Origin: Madurella fahalii
Lineage: Eukaryota > Ascomycota > Sordariomycetes > Sordariales
Assembly: GCA_029876055.1 (NCBI GenBank)
Contig: CM056874.1
Coordinates: forward strand, 5,580,001-5,644,000
Direction of reading: 5' to 3'
Length of the DNA stretch: 64,000 nucleotides
The translations under genes were made by a program, and so were the position numbers. The first letter of the stretch is position 1. Each line of letters begins with the position of its first letter. The notes under the pieces are model-generated. The model made no database searches, was not told the DNA's origin, and worked only from the letters and a program-made list of their open reading frames with translations. This document shows positions 35,006-46,262 of this stretch, piece by piece.

Positions 35006-36075
35006 TGGCGAAGCCTTTGTGGAATCGACTGTTTCGACAAAACGCGGGACTTCGGTGAGACATCGAACCCCATAGCATATAGAATACAGCTTAGCCCGCA
35101 AAATGACACAACAGTCCAATCGTCATTAGCACCCTATCCCGGTTACCGGTCAAGTTCGACGTTGCTTTCCCTCTGTAACCCTGTTATCGATGGACATTTT
35201 GCTCGTCTATTGCGGACTATCAGCTTGACATGGGGCTTGCACCCTCAAGGTACCGGTTTTATCACCTCTGTTGTGCGGCTTCCTCGCCGTCTTCGCGTAT
35301 TACGTAATCCACCCACATCCACCGAGGTGCACTAGGTAGGTACTAGTAGGCATTACTAGCCTCGATATACATTGTCACTGTCTTCTCCTCCGCTACATCC
35401 AATTTCCGGTACTGCACAGTATAGAATTGCTTCAATCTCTCCGGTCGTTCCAGCTGTTCTGCTGGTTTCCTTTCTGAGACAGCCACCAGCCAAATCTGGC
35501 CCAAGTCCGTATCTGCTGTGGCCCGTCAACTTGCTCTTTATTCCAACCTCAAGACCCTGACCAGCCATGCCAAAATGGCAATACTCTTATCGATCTTTCT
35601 CTTTTTACGGTGTTGCCGATTGCAGGCCAAGTCGAGGTGTAGCTCACAGAAGCATTGCATTTTACACAGCATCCAGCTGATTGGCTGGTACCGTCCTCTT
35701 CTGGGCAACACCCATGTAGACGGCATCAGGAAGTCGAGAACTGGGCATTCCCATCGGTGTCAGGGTTGCTTGCTCTCTTTCCACTCCCCTGTCGACAATT
35801 AGGTGTTCTACCGTGTCTTGGGCGCGTAGGCTGTGCAGCTGCACTTGCACGAATCCAAGGCATGTTTTGCCAAGGTATAATGTAGGTGGTCAACTTGGGC
35901 GCTTAACGGCACCCTTATTGGAGGCTGCCTCTCTGCAACCTAGCCGTCCAACGGCCCGGGCGGTTCTGCCTGCTGTGTATACTTAATTTCGTGTTTCCCC
36001 CGGACAGCGGCTAGAAACTGAAGCTGCGCAAAACCGTTGAGATCATGTCCAGATCACTTTTGACGAGTTTCGGAG
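35006..36075. promoter_or_regulatory. Spacer between the two NLR genes
   Basis: This 1070-bp spacer contains the 3' end of NLR 1 and the promoter of NLR 2. I see no copy of the NLR 1 upstream region in it, no remnant coding sequence and no transposon. Confidence 0.4.
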
Positions 36076-39000
36076 ATGTCTTATAGTAATGATGAAGCGA
36101 TGAACCTCCTGTCCCTCGGTACGTTCCCAGCATCCAGTCCCGGGAGAGCAATCAGGCTGACACGATGCAGATGGCGGGGGTGTCCGGGGAGTGGCTTCAC
36201 TCCTCATCTTGCATGAAATCATGGTCAAGATCAAGGAGCTTCGTGGGCTTGATGAGGTCCCGAAACCTTGTGAATTCTTCCATATGATTGCGGGAACAAG
36301 CACAGGAGGGTAAGTGACCCTTACGCTGCCATCTCCAGCTGCAATATCAAAAGCAACGACAACCCCCAACCCCCCTTCTGGCGCTTTGCTGGTGTAGTAT
36401 TAACTTCATCCAGCCTTATCGCAATCATGCTTGGACGGCTACGCATGTCGACGGAAGAGGCGATACGGGAGTATGACAGCTGTGCTGCTAAGATCTTCTC
36501 GTCCCGGAACAAGAAGTGGACAACCGCTACTGAGAGGTTTCGGGCTACAGCCCTGCGCGAGGTGATCGAGGACCTCGTCCGACGCCGCAATATGGGCGAC
36601 GAATTGCAGGTGACTGCCGGTCATGGCACTAAAGGGCATTGTTTCGTATGCGCTATGCCTGCAAATCAGGTCGGCGAACCTCGTCGGCTCCGCTCGTTTT
36701 GGACCGACACTGCCAATGGTTGCGACGGCGGCATCAAAATCTGGGAGGCTGCGCGGGCTACTACCGCTGCATCTTTCTTTTTCAAGCCGATGCCACTAAG
36801 GGTCACGGAACACCTAACAGAGGACTACATCGACGCCGCAATCGGATGTAACAATCCGGTCGAGTATCTCCTCCAGGAAGCGGCAGACTATCTCGGAACT
36901 GGTCGACGACTGGGCTGTGTAATCAGCATTGGCACGGGCACTCGCTTGGTTAAGCTTGAGAGGGCCTCGGCCGGACTGCGAAACCTAGTTCAAGCTCCAA
37001 AATACTTAAAGGAGCTGTTGGGGACCCTGAAGAACACGGCAACTGATGGAGAGGAGACACACCGTCGCATTCAAGGAAAGCTTGGGATCTATCCGAATGC
37101 GTATTTCCGCTTTAACGTCTCTAATGCAGCTGCCGAGGTCAAATTACACGAGTACCTTAGAATTCCACACTTGAAGGCCATGACAGCCGCCTACCTGTCC
37201 GATCCCCTCGTTGCGGCCCGGATCTTAACCGCCGCCGGCGTCCTGGAGAGAAATTCGTCCGAGCATGGACTAACGCTTGGTCATATCCGTGAGAATGAAT
37301 CCTGTCTCATCCCCTATTCCGAGCTCATCCACTGACGCAGCAAACTAGACCGCATCGACAAAGCTCAAGTGGTTCTTTCGACGCAGGAAGCCCAGCCATT
37401 GGGATCGACGACCCGTTTCTTTACGGGACGAGACGACATTTTGGCAAAGATGGATATATATTTTTCACCACGCAACACCGGCGGCAAACCTCGGCGAGAG
37501 TTCCTTTTGCATGGTATGGGTGGCGTGGGCAAGACACAAATTGCCCTCAAGACAGCCGACGACTTAGAAGAGAGGTGTGTTGCCCATTTCTCCAGGCACT
37601 TCTGGCCTTTTCTGACGTTGCTTTAGGTTCAGATACATTTTCCACGTTGACGGAACGGATGTCTTGTCAGCGACTCAGAGCTACGCCAAGATTTGCCAGG
37701 AACAGCGTCTCGGCCATGGGACCAACGTGGAGATGAAAGACTTGGCTCTACAGTGGATAGAGGCGCTATCTGACGAGTGGCTGATTATATACGACAATCT
37801 TCCCGATAGCGGACGATTCCAGCCAACCCTCCCGCGCCGCAATAAGGGGAATATCATCTATACGTCTCAATCCCAGGGGTTCTTGGCACACCTTCCTCCC
37901 GAATGTGTATGCGAGGTCATGCCCATGGCAGAGACGGATGCTGTCGACCTGCTTCTGAAGGCTGCCGGCCGCGAGCAGCCTAGAACTGATGCAGAGGAGA
38001 TGGAAGCAGCACGGCATCTTGTCGCGGAGCTAGGCTACCTGCCCCTGGCCATCGATGGAGTGGCGGCGTATCTTAGGGAAGGAGGATGTTCTGTACTCAC
38101 TTGTCTGCAGAGGTTCCGTGAGGAGCGGGCAGCTAGGCCCAAGCTACTGAGTAAACCAAATCCAGACGGCTCTTTCCCGGCTCGCCCGGCACTATACACT
38201 GCACTCGACCTCTCATACGATGCGATTGTTTCCGTCATGCGGCGTGAAGGGAGAAGCGTGGAGGGTCGTGCCGCGCAAGGCGCTCTACAGGCGCTGAATC
38301 TCCTCTGTTTCTACCACAACGAGTCCATCCCATGCGCCATCATAAAGCGCGCTGCAGAAGAACGGTTGGAATGGGGCAGCCATGGCAGCAACCCCTTGGG
38401 CGACCCTGCAGACGGCCCGGCCATGGATGCGAGTCCTCTGCTGTCCTTCGACCTCCCCAGCGGCAAATGGAACCCTGTCTTATTTTCCCTTGCCGTCGGA
38501 CTGCTCCGACGGTTTTCTCTCATCAAGGTGTTTGAGGGGGGCAATTCCCTCTCAATGCACGTGATGGTCCAAGCCTGGGCGCAAGACCGGATGAGCGAAC
38601 CGACTCGGCGGCGGCAGGCCCTGGCTGCGAGGATGGTGCTTATTGAATCGATAATCTGGAGCAGATGGAGCAAGGTCGAGACAGCATGGCTGCGACGGCT
38701 GCCTTCGCATGTCAATGCTTGCATGGCCCATGATGCAGCGCCAATAACAAACGACGAATACCAGGGCCTGCTGGATTTCAAGCTTGGATGGTATTACAAG
38801 GAGGAAAAGCAATTCTCAAAGGCCGTCGAGCACTTGACGAGGGCTCTACGCCTCTGGAAGTGCGTGACAGCGCCCAATAGCCGGGCAGCCACCCTTGTCC
38901 TCGGTGAATTGGGCAAAGTGTACCATGAAATGGGCAGGTTAACAGATGCCGAGTTGACGTACCGGGAACTCATCGACAGATTGCACCTTCGGAGAGAGGA

Positions 39001-40810
39001 AGTTTCGGAGGAAGCAACTGCGGCGCATGAAGAGAAGATGTTGAGCAGACAAGCCACCCGCCAAAAGCGAGCACACCTACTTCGTTTCAGAAAATCAGCA
39101 GAAGGAACGGTCGAGAACGGGAAGCATAACAAGATGGGCAAGTCTTCGGCTACATCAGGACAGCCTTGCTCTGTGGCGATTTCAAATGTCCCACCCGCCT
39201 GGGTCGGCAGGTCGACGGAACAGCTCCGTAGAGACTTCACTGCATTTGTCGAACGGGGCGATATGAAAGAAACAGAACAACTTTGGGAATTTGAGTTGGC
39301 TACCGCCGGCGCCAACCTAGGCTTTGTCCTCATCGATCAAGGGAGATCGTCAAATGGCAGGAAGTGCATCTTGCGGGCCATAGAGCTCATGAAAGAGGCT
39401 TACCCGGACGTACCGGACTTCATTGACGTCTTCGTTTTGGAGGACGAGCTCAAACGACGATTTGAGGGTGGAGATCTGGAATACTGGGCTGGGCGCTACA
39501 GGGTCGTCAGATCCATGCCTGAGAGCCAGAAAGATAATCATTCAATGCACGACTACGCCTTCGTGCTGCCAGTAGGTTACGCGGATTACCTGCTCCGGGA
39601 GAAGGCGTGGGACGAAGCCTATGACATTTACGAGAAGATATCCGGCATTACCGAAAGCTTTTATGGAGCAGGTGGTCGCAGGACCCTCTTTCTGCTGAGA
39701 AAGATGGCCTTCTGCCAGCTCATGCAAGGCCTATTCGAGGATGCCGAGATACTCGCCAGAACTGCGGTTTCTCGGGCCAAGGCTTCGTATGGGCAATGGC
39801 ATTTTGAAACCGCCGAATGCCTCCACATTCTCTGGGCCGTCCGGGTGGTCCAAGTTCTTGATACAGATCCAGACGGTGAACTCTGGAACATCACAGAGGA
39901 GGCTTATGACACGGCCCGGGTTGCTCTGTGGGAAGGCCATTCGACAGTCGTAATGTTAAAGGAGAAACTGCACAACTTCCGTAACCGCCGTATTAAGGAA
40001 ACAGCTTCTAGTGAAGCATATGGGGAACCTTTCCACGAGACTGCCGGCGCTATTCAAGAGTCAAAGGAGGCATGTCTGGAAAGATTGACCATTGAGTATC
40101 GGGAGACCAACAGGAAGAACATGCAAGTTGAGTTCGAGAAGATCAAGAAGAGGAGGAACCCTGGGTTCCGACGGCTTCCCGGAATAGCAGAAGGGGGATC
40201 AAGCTCTCAGCTGCTCGATGTCCAAGGAGAGCAGGGCGCAGTTGCCGAAACCCAGAGCGCGGAAACGTTTCGAGCAAAACCGAAATGGAAAGGAAAGGGA
40301 AAAGAAATTGCTACACCATTCCCCATTCCCAAAGCTGAACCAGGGTTTCGTGAGGAAGCCACTGAGGGGTTGTCCGATAGGGCAAAGGTGACAAAAGAGT
40401 TGGAACCCCCTCCGGGGATAGAAAGAGAAGGAGAACGGGAAGCATTGCCAATCTCCGTAGGCGGAACCGAATCGGGGCCGTTCGAGAGAAAGATTCAAGG
40501 AAAGCACCATGGCGGTGTGGAGAGAAGATTCCTGGAGGCGTTGCTCGAGGAACCTAAGGAGGAGAAATCCAAGGAAGCACATCCGCTTAGAGTTGAGACT
40601 GATCCAGTCTCCGCTAGGAAGATGCTCAAAAAGCCCAGGGTGCGTTTATGGAGAACAGAGGGACAGGGAAATGATGCGATGATGACGGGGGCGCTTTCTG
40701 GGGAAGGGGAATCATCCCAACGTCGCATCATGATCCGGATCCAACTAGACGACCTGGTCAAGCCCCCAACGGAACCTCATGTCGGCAAACCCATAAAACT
40801 TTTCGCGTAG
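36076..40810 (+). CDS. Patatin-NB-ARC-TPR NLR-like receptor, copy 2
   Basis: This is a tandem paralog of the gene at 30677. Exons are 36076-36118, 36171-36309, 36414-37288, 37349-37574 and 37627-40810, giving 1488 aa. Exons 2 (139 nt) and 4 (226 nt) have exactly the same length as in copy 1, and all introns are at matching positions and phases. The patatin domain has DGGGVRG, GTSTG and IDAAIG. The NB-ARC domain has GMGGVGKTQ, Walker B LIIYDNL (DN where copy 1 has DD), GNIIYTSQS and LGYLPLA. A TPR-like region follows. The last ~280 residues form a charged, Lys/Glu-rich disordered tail that is longer than in copy 1. Overall similarity is clear but the copies are well diverged, most strongly in the TPR half. 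Confidence 0.93.
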
Positions 40811-40926
40811 TTCAAGCTCTAGCCACGTTCCCAAGTCCAATCCCCAAAATCTGGTTTATAAGACCCCTCAGATATTCCAAGTACAGTTATCACTACATGA
40901 CTACCAGTACACATACAGCTCATATC

Positions 40927-41519
40927 TCATGGCTCTGATCCTTCTTCCGTGCCACGCTTTTGTATTGCCTTCATAAGTTCATACAACTGACCAAGCTGCT
41001 CATCTGTTTCCCACGATAGTTAGCACGTTGAATCGCCACTTCTGCCATTCAAGTACGCTAATGACCGGGTAGCGGCAATGGATAGGGATGAGAGATCCAT
41101 ACTGCTCATCTTCTCGATCTTGCCCTGATCGAGCTTCTCGCCTACCCAAGCATCTCCTTCAATCTTTTGCGCATACAGTTGCCACTCTGTGAGGAATCCA
41201 ATCTGTACCCTACTGTCAACACACACTGTTCGAGAGCAATAACATCAAATCCATCGTCACGACTACACCAGTTATATATATGCGAGGTCAGAGGCATGGT
41301 GCTTACCAAGTGAACCGGGTTATCGACGTTCCGGTGCGCCCTGAACTCGGCTTTCACATACTCGTCGCCTAAAACACGCATTTCCGAGGGCAGGTGTTTC
41401 CTATGTGCGCGCAGGAGGCGCCGGTAGAGGTGGATAGGTGGGAGGAGAGCCATCGGGCCGGGTGACATGCCCTTTGCCGAAGGCATTGCCGAGGCTAGGA
41501 GGCGGACAGACGATCTCAT
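40927..41519 (-). CDS. SDHAF3: Succinate dehydrogenase assembly factor 3 (ACN9/SDHAF3, LYR protein)
   Basis: This is a mitochondrial assembly factor that helps insert and protect the iron-sulfur subunit of complex II. Exons are 41519-41307, 41202-41103 and 41003-40927, giving 129 aa. The N-terminus is a short presequence. The LYR-type motif HLYRRLLRAHRKHLP is followed by the family's DEYVKAEFRAHRNVDNP. After intron 1 comes IGFLTEWQLYAQ, and after intron 2 EQLGQLYELMKAIQK. These match the ACN9 family in order. The gene lies only 116 bp from the convergent NLR 2 and is a housekeeping gene between the NLRs and the SNARE. Confidence 0.9.
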
Positions 41520-41868
41520 CTTTGCGGCGAGTTACTGTAGTCTCCGCCTATTTCATACTTTTCTTTCCAATAGTGAAGGCCAGAACTCTCCTCGTGTTCT
41601 TGGGTGGTGTGACACCACGGTAAGTGTCTCCGGTCAACGCGGTCCCTGTTGAGGGACTCTCCCAAGATAGTAGCCCCGCACAGTATGATCCATGCCACGA
41701 GTTACACTGTCCTGATCCCACCCATTGCTGAATATCAACTCATTGACCACCCTTAGGATTTGGGCCGCAAAGGTCAACACCAATGTAGGCAGTTGGTGAA
41801 TAAAATAAAAATAAATAGCGCTGTTCCATCAAGCGCGGCAGACGCGAGGAGGTATATTCTAATTCTGA
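41520..41868. promoter_or_regulatory. Intergenic region between DEAH helicase 3' end and SDHAF3 promoter
   Basis: This 349-bp spacer is between two minus-strand genes. It should contain the SDHAF3 promoter. No motif is recognised. Confidence 0.35.
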
Positions 41869-44226
41869 TTATTCTAGAGCCTCGGCTATCCAGGAAGCCT
41901 GGATTGCGCTGACCTTCTTTGCGTAATTCTTCTGGGTATACACGTGTTCTAGGAACATGATGGCCTCTTTTTTCTGCCCGTGCAATACACTCGACGGGTG
42001 AATTGCGACGACGTGCTTGCCATGAGAAGTCACGTAGCTGCTATCCGGTGCTAGGATCGCCGTCTTCAACGCAAAACCCTTCAGAAAGCACCTAAGAATG
42101 AGGGCTGCCTGCTCTGGCGATGTCGGCGTGAATGGTTGAGGATCTGGGAGTGGTTGGTCCATCATTCCTTCCCGCACGCAGAGGCCACGAAGCTGTTTCC
42201 GGATGTTTAGGGCTTGTTTCATGTTTCTGATGTTGATCTTCCGTTCTTTGCACCACTGGCCGCGGTCAGCATTCTCGGCTGCGTAGCGCTGCATCGTTGT
42301 GAGATAAGTCAGAAGATCGCCTTCACGGCGAGAGAGATCCTTCCGGAATTCTTCGACTTCTTCCTTCGCCTCCTCCGACCGAATCTGGAGAAAGATGTCT
42401 TCGCCAGCGGTGATGCAGGATATGATATCAATTGTCTCCAGCAGGCAGTCGTATTTAGGATCTGCGGCTGCCAGGAGGACCCGAGCGTAGGGTGGTGTTA
42501 CGGGGAATAGCACCATTTTGCGGCCAGTCTCCGTGATGGTTCCGTCGTCCGCCAGTGCGCTGAGGACATGGAGATGCAAGAGCGCCTTCTCGACCGATTC
42601 GAGCTCCGGGGGATCCATCAAAGGGAAGGCCAGAACGTCCTCGATCCCCCTTGCTTTCATTGTCAAGATGGCACTGAGGATGTCGGTGCGCAGGATCTCG
42701 GGGAGGTCGGTCTTCTGTAGCGTCTCATACGTCTCTTCGGTGTAAAGCCTGAAGCACTTGCCGGGCCCTTCTCGTCCGGCTCGTCCGGCCCTCTGGATGG
42801 CCGAGGATTTCGAGATTGGCTTGGCCAGCAGAGATTCCATGCCTAGCCGAGGCCGAAATTGCTTAACTTTCGCCTTTCCACAGTCAATGACGTATCGCAC
42901 ACCGGGCACCGTGACTGAAGTCTCGGCAATGTTGGTAGCTAAAACAACTTTTCTCGTAAAGCTGCCCTTGATCGGCTGGAAAGCTTCATGTTGAGCCTCC
43001 ATGGATAGCTGGCCAAAAAGAGGAAAGACCTTGACCTTCGGGACGTTCGCGGCAAGGGTTGTGGCATACTCCTCGATGAATCTCTGGGCCGCTTCGATTT
43101 CCTCTTGCCCCGTGAGGAATGCTAGGATATCCTTCCTGCCATACTTGTCTGAGAGCGCTTCCTCGGTGTGTAATTTGAAGATTAACTTGATGAGCGCTTC
43201 CGGAATGTCAGGAACTGGCTTTGGCGAATGTACGATCTCAACGGGAAATTGCCGTCCTTCGATCTGGAGGAACTCGACTGGAGTCTCTGACCTGGGGTTG
43301 GAGCTGGAAAGGGCATTGGAGCGTTCCGGCCCTGTGTCAGAATAGAACCGTCTGATGCGTTCAACATTGGCTGTCGCGCTCATGATGACAACTTTCAGCG
43401 GGATCCCGCCCCGTCCTGATTTATCTCCCGAAACGATTTGTTTGAGAAATCCAGAGAGGAGATCAACATCCACGCTCCGCTCGTGGATTTCGTCGACAAT
43501 GATGGCACTGTATTGCCTAAGGTGAGGATCGCGAAGGAGTTCTTGGAGCAGCATGCCCTCTGTTAGAAACTTAATACGCGTCCCCGGCGGGACTCGATGG
43601 TCAAAGCGAACTGAGTAGCCGACCAGTCCCTTGGAAACGGGGCCGTTGCTGCTGCCGCCCTCTTTCTTGCCAATTAGCGGCGTGCCTGCTTCTCGGGAGA
43701 CTCGATGCGCGAGTGTCGTCGCTGCAACCCGCCGTGGTTGTGTGATTGCAATCATGCCCCCAACACCCAACTCCTGGATGTCTCCGCCGGATTTTACTTT
43801 CACCCTCTTTCTCTGACACCATTTTTCCTGGTATAAAAACTGTGGTACTTGGGTACTCTTGCCGGACCCCGTCTCACCAACAAGGACCAAAACATCTTTC
43901 TGCCGCAGTATGCGGCGGATCTCGTCCTGGCGCGTCCATAGAGGCAGGGCCTGCCGGGCTGCAAAGTATTGCGGGTCACCTGATGGCCGACTTGAAGACG
44001 GGGTTGCTGCATTATTTTGCTTCGCCGAACCGGGATCCAGTGTCAGTGATGATGGCGATGGCTGTAGTGTCGAAGCACCAGAATCCGGTCCTCTAGCTTC
44101 ATCGCTTGCACAGGCTTCCTTGTTCCGCTGCTTCTGCTTCTTTGATAGGTAGCCTTCGAGCGATATTATTTTATCCCCGACTCGGACAACCTCATTGCTG
44201 GCCTCGTGCCTCCTCTTTTTAGACAT
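41869..44226 (-). CDS. DHR2: DEAH-box RNA helicase, DHR2-like
   Basis: This single exon encodes 785 aa. It is an SF2 DEAH/RHA helicase with motif I GETGSGKST (~residue 117), Ia TQPRRVAA, II DEIH (DEIHERS, a variant of DEAH), III SAT, IV FLTGQEEIE, V ATNIAETS and VI QRAGRAGR, then the HA2/winged-helix and OB-fold regions. The short basic N-terminal extension and size fit yeast Dhr2, a nucleolar helicase in 18S rRNA maturation. A related DHX33-type assignment would be equivalent. It is a housekeeping gene within the NLR-SNARE interval. Confidence 0.88.
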   Translation of the reverse strand: MSKKRRHEASNEVVRVGDKIISLEGYLSKKQKQRNKEACASDEARGPDSGASTLQPSPSSLTLDPGSAKQNNAATPSSSRPSGDPQYFAARQALPLWTRQDEIRRILRQKDVLVLVGETGSGKSTQVPQFLYQEKWCQRKRVKVKSGGDIQELGVGGMIAITQPRRVAATTLAHRVSREAGTPLIGKKEGGSSNGPVSKGLVGYSVRFDHRVPPGTRIKFLTEGMLLQELLRDPHLRQYSAIIVDEIHERSVDVDLLSGFLKQIVSGDKSGRGGIPLKVVIMSATANVERIRRFYSDTGPERSNALSSSNPRSETPVEFLQIEGRQFPVEIVHSPKPVPDIPEALIKLIFKLHTEEALSDKYGRKDILAFLTGQEEIEAAQRFIEEYATTLAANVPKVKVFPLFGQLSMEAQHEAFQPIKGSFTRKVVLATNIAETSVTVPGVRYVIDCGKAKVKQFRPRLGMESLLAKPISKSSAIQRAGRAGREGPGKCFRLYTEETYETLQKTDLPEILRTDILSAILTMKARGIEDVLAFPLMDPPELESVEKALLHLHVLSALADDGTITETGRKMVLFPVTPPYARVLLAAADPKYDCLLETIDIISCITAGEDIFLQIRSEEAKEEVEEFRKDLSRREGDLLTYLTTMQRYAAENADRGQWCKERKINIRNMKQALNIRKQLRGLCVREGMMDQPLPDPQPFTPTSPEQAALILRCFLKGFALKTAILAPDSSYVTSHGKHVVAIHPSSVLHGQKKEAIMFLEHVYTQKNYAKKVSAIQASWIAEALE

Positions 44227-44814
44227 ATTGTCCTTCTGTCTTGCGCAGCAGTAACCTGGGACGTAAAATGTGTGGTGAGGAAGAAGTTATTTCAGAAAAT
44301 GTTCTTGAGAGAACTTTGACCCACAGTGATTGGCTGCGGGGTCGAGAAGTGCAGTAATGGCCAAGCAAATGCCAGCCCTATCAGGAAATTTAACGGTATG
44401 CAATACAATAACACCTCTCGGTTTGTTCGTGATTTAAGTCAGCGCCTTGGTCAAAGTCCAGTGTACAATACAGGTACTAGAGTATCTATGTTTACCTTGA
44501 AACAACGAATTTCTATCGCAACGGAAGATAAATGTCTGAGGCTCACTTGCGAGATACGTTTGTTATACTCAATTTCTCACCGGAGACCTTGTTCCAAAAA
44601 CTTGGGTATGATTTGACACTGAGGGGACCAGATATGAAAACCGAGATGGCAATGGCAAACAAGACAAGTGGACTATTTCCATGGATAATGGACAATGCAG
44701 CTCCATTATGATTACCAGCACTCCCATTCTAACTGCGATTGTAGACAGACCACATCCGTGATGCCAAACAGGTGGATTCATAAACCCGAAGAAAAAAAAC
44801 GAAAAAAATAAAAG
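44227..44814. promoter_or_regulatory. Promoter of DEAH helicase / 3' flank of SEC9-like gene
   Basis: This 588-bp AT-richer spacer is between two minus-strand genes. A-rich runs at 44791-44812 lie directly 3' of the SEC9-like stop codon. No gene is recognised. Confidence 0.35.
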
Positions 44815-46262
44815 TCAGCGACCGTGTTTGGCGTTGAGATGGAGCTGGTTCCGTGAGACACCGTGCTGGGCTTTGTCGGCCTTGGAGATGAAACTGTTAG
44901 CCGGCGCCAGGAGTAAATGTCAGCGAAATCACTTACAAGTTCCGACATGACTTTAAGCTTGTCATTTTGTTGTGAAAGCTGCTCTTGTTGGAATTGTAGC
45001 ATCATTTTCGCTGCTCCCAGACCACGGCTGATCTCAGCCGTTTGTTGTTCGATTTCCTCGTTAAGCGCTGCTTGTTCGCCGGTATCGTCCTCAAACTCCA
45101 TCCAGGTATTTTTGGGCTTGCCGCCAAGAAGCGTCTTCTGCTGAGCCTGTTTCTCCTGAGCATCTCGCGCTCTCATCTCTTGTTCCATCATCGCTTGCAT
45201 TCTCGCAAACTTCTCTGTCGACTCGAACTCGTCCTGGTCTAGTTGTGCTAACTCCTTTTCATGCTGCAGTTGCCGCACAGTCTTCTTCTCCTCGCGGGCT
45301 GCTATCCTTGAACTGCTGTTTGCCATGAGGTTGAGCAAAGGCGCTCTGGCGGCGTCCAAATGAGACAGATTCACCCGTCCTTTGTCAACCTCCGTACCTA
45401 TCACATCACATTAGTAACTTCACAATGATAACTGCCCTTAGGAGGTCGAAATACCTGTTCCAATCAAGTTTCTATGTGCTTGGTGCAGTCTTTCCCTGTC
45501 CCGCATCAACTGTTCATTGATGGACATCGTTCCGTTCACGAACTGGTTTACCATGGCAACGCTGCGGGCACCGGATGCTTTTGTGTCCCTGATCGTGTCC
45601 ACAATCTGAGTCTTTGTCTCTTGAACTTGATAATCTTCCTTCTCTTGATCTGTCATCTCGTTCCAGTTCATAGGGCGCCCCTGGCCGCCAGCTTGTGCAC
45701 CGGGCTGTGGGGGGTTCTGAGCAGCGGCGAATTTCTGGGGGCCGCTGTAGTTGGCAAACAACGCCCCATTCTCGTCACCAAGCCCGCCATATCCTCCTTG
45801 GTTCTGAGTAGGACGCGGTGGGTGCTGGTTGGATTGCGGGAGTGCAGGGCTGCCAAATCGGTCTCTTCCGAACCCATCTGAAGCTCCGAGCTTGTCTTTC
45901 TGGTACCCGGAAGCCAGGCCGGAGGTGCCTCGTTGCGAGGCATATCCAGGGAGCTGATGGCTGTCATGGTTGTAAGCTGGCGGAGGTGAGGTCTTGTCGC
46001 TTTCATATGCAGCATTCCGACCAACACCGTCGTAAGAAAGCTTGTTCGGAAGACCGCCCGGGCGCACGCTTGATGGCAAGCCTACACGAGAACCGGCCTC
46101 TGCACCGGGGTATGGCTGTGAGTTTTGGGTGTGGTACTGGTTGCCATCGTATTGAGGGGGGTCTTGCTGCTGGAGGTAGGGGTTCGAGCTCGAGGGACTG
46201 GGGTTCTTGTCGGTCTTGTCTTTATCGCTCGACTTTCGGAGGAACGAACTGAACTTTCCCAT
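44815..46262 (-). CDS. Divergent SNAP-25/SEC9-family t-SNARE
   Basis: Exons are 46262-45455, 45397-44937 and 44880-44815, giving 444 aa. Residues 1-200 are disordered, Gly/Pro/Gln-rich with a basic start (MGKFSSFLRKSS), the layout of fungal Sec9. A first SNARE-like helix spans about 215-270 (through ERLHQAHRNL). A basic/coiled linker follows, then the second SNARE motif from FEDDT (371) to about 440. The third exon is required to complete it (ADKAQHGVSRNQLHLN). In the second motif the 0-layer Gln is kept (Q413). In the first, the position aligned with the 0-layer Gln is Asp (D255). There is no transmembrane helix or Cys palmitoylation cluster, as in Sec9. Canonical Sec9 works in exocytosis. 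This copy is divergent enough to be a paralog. Exon 3 depends on an AAG acceptor chosen for family fit. Confidence 0.82.
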
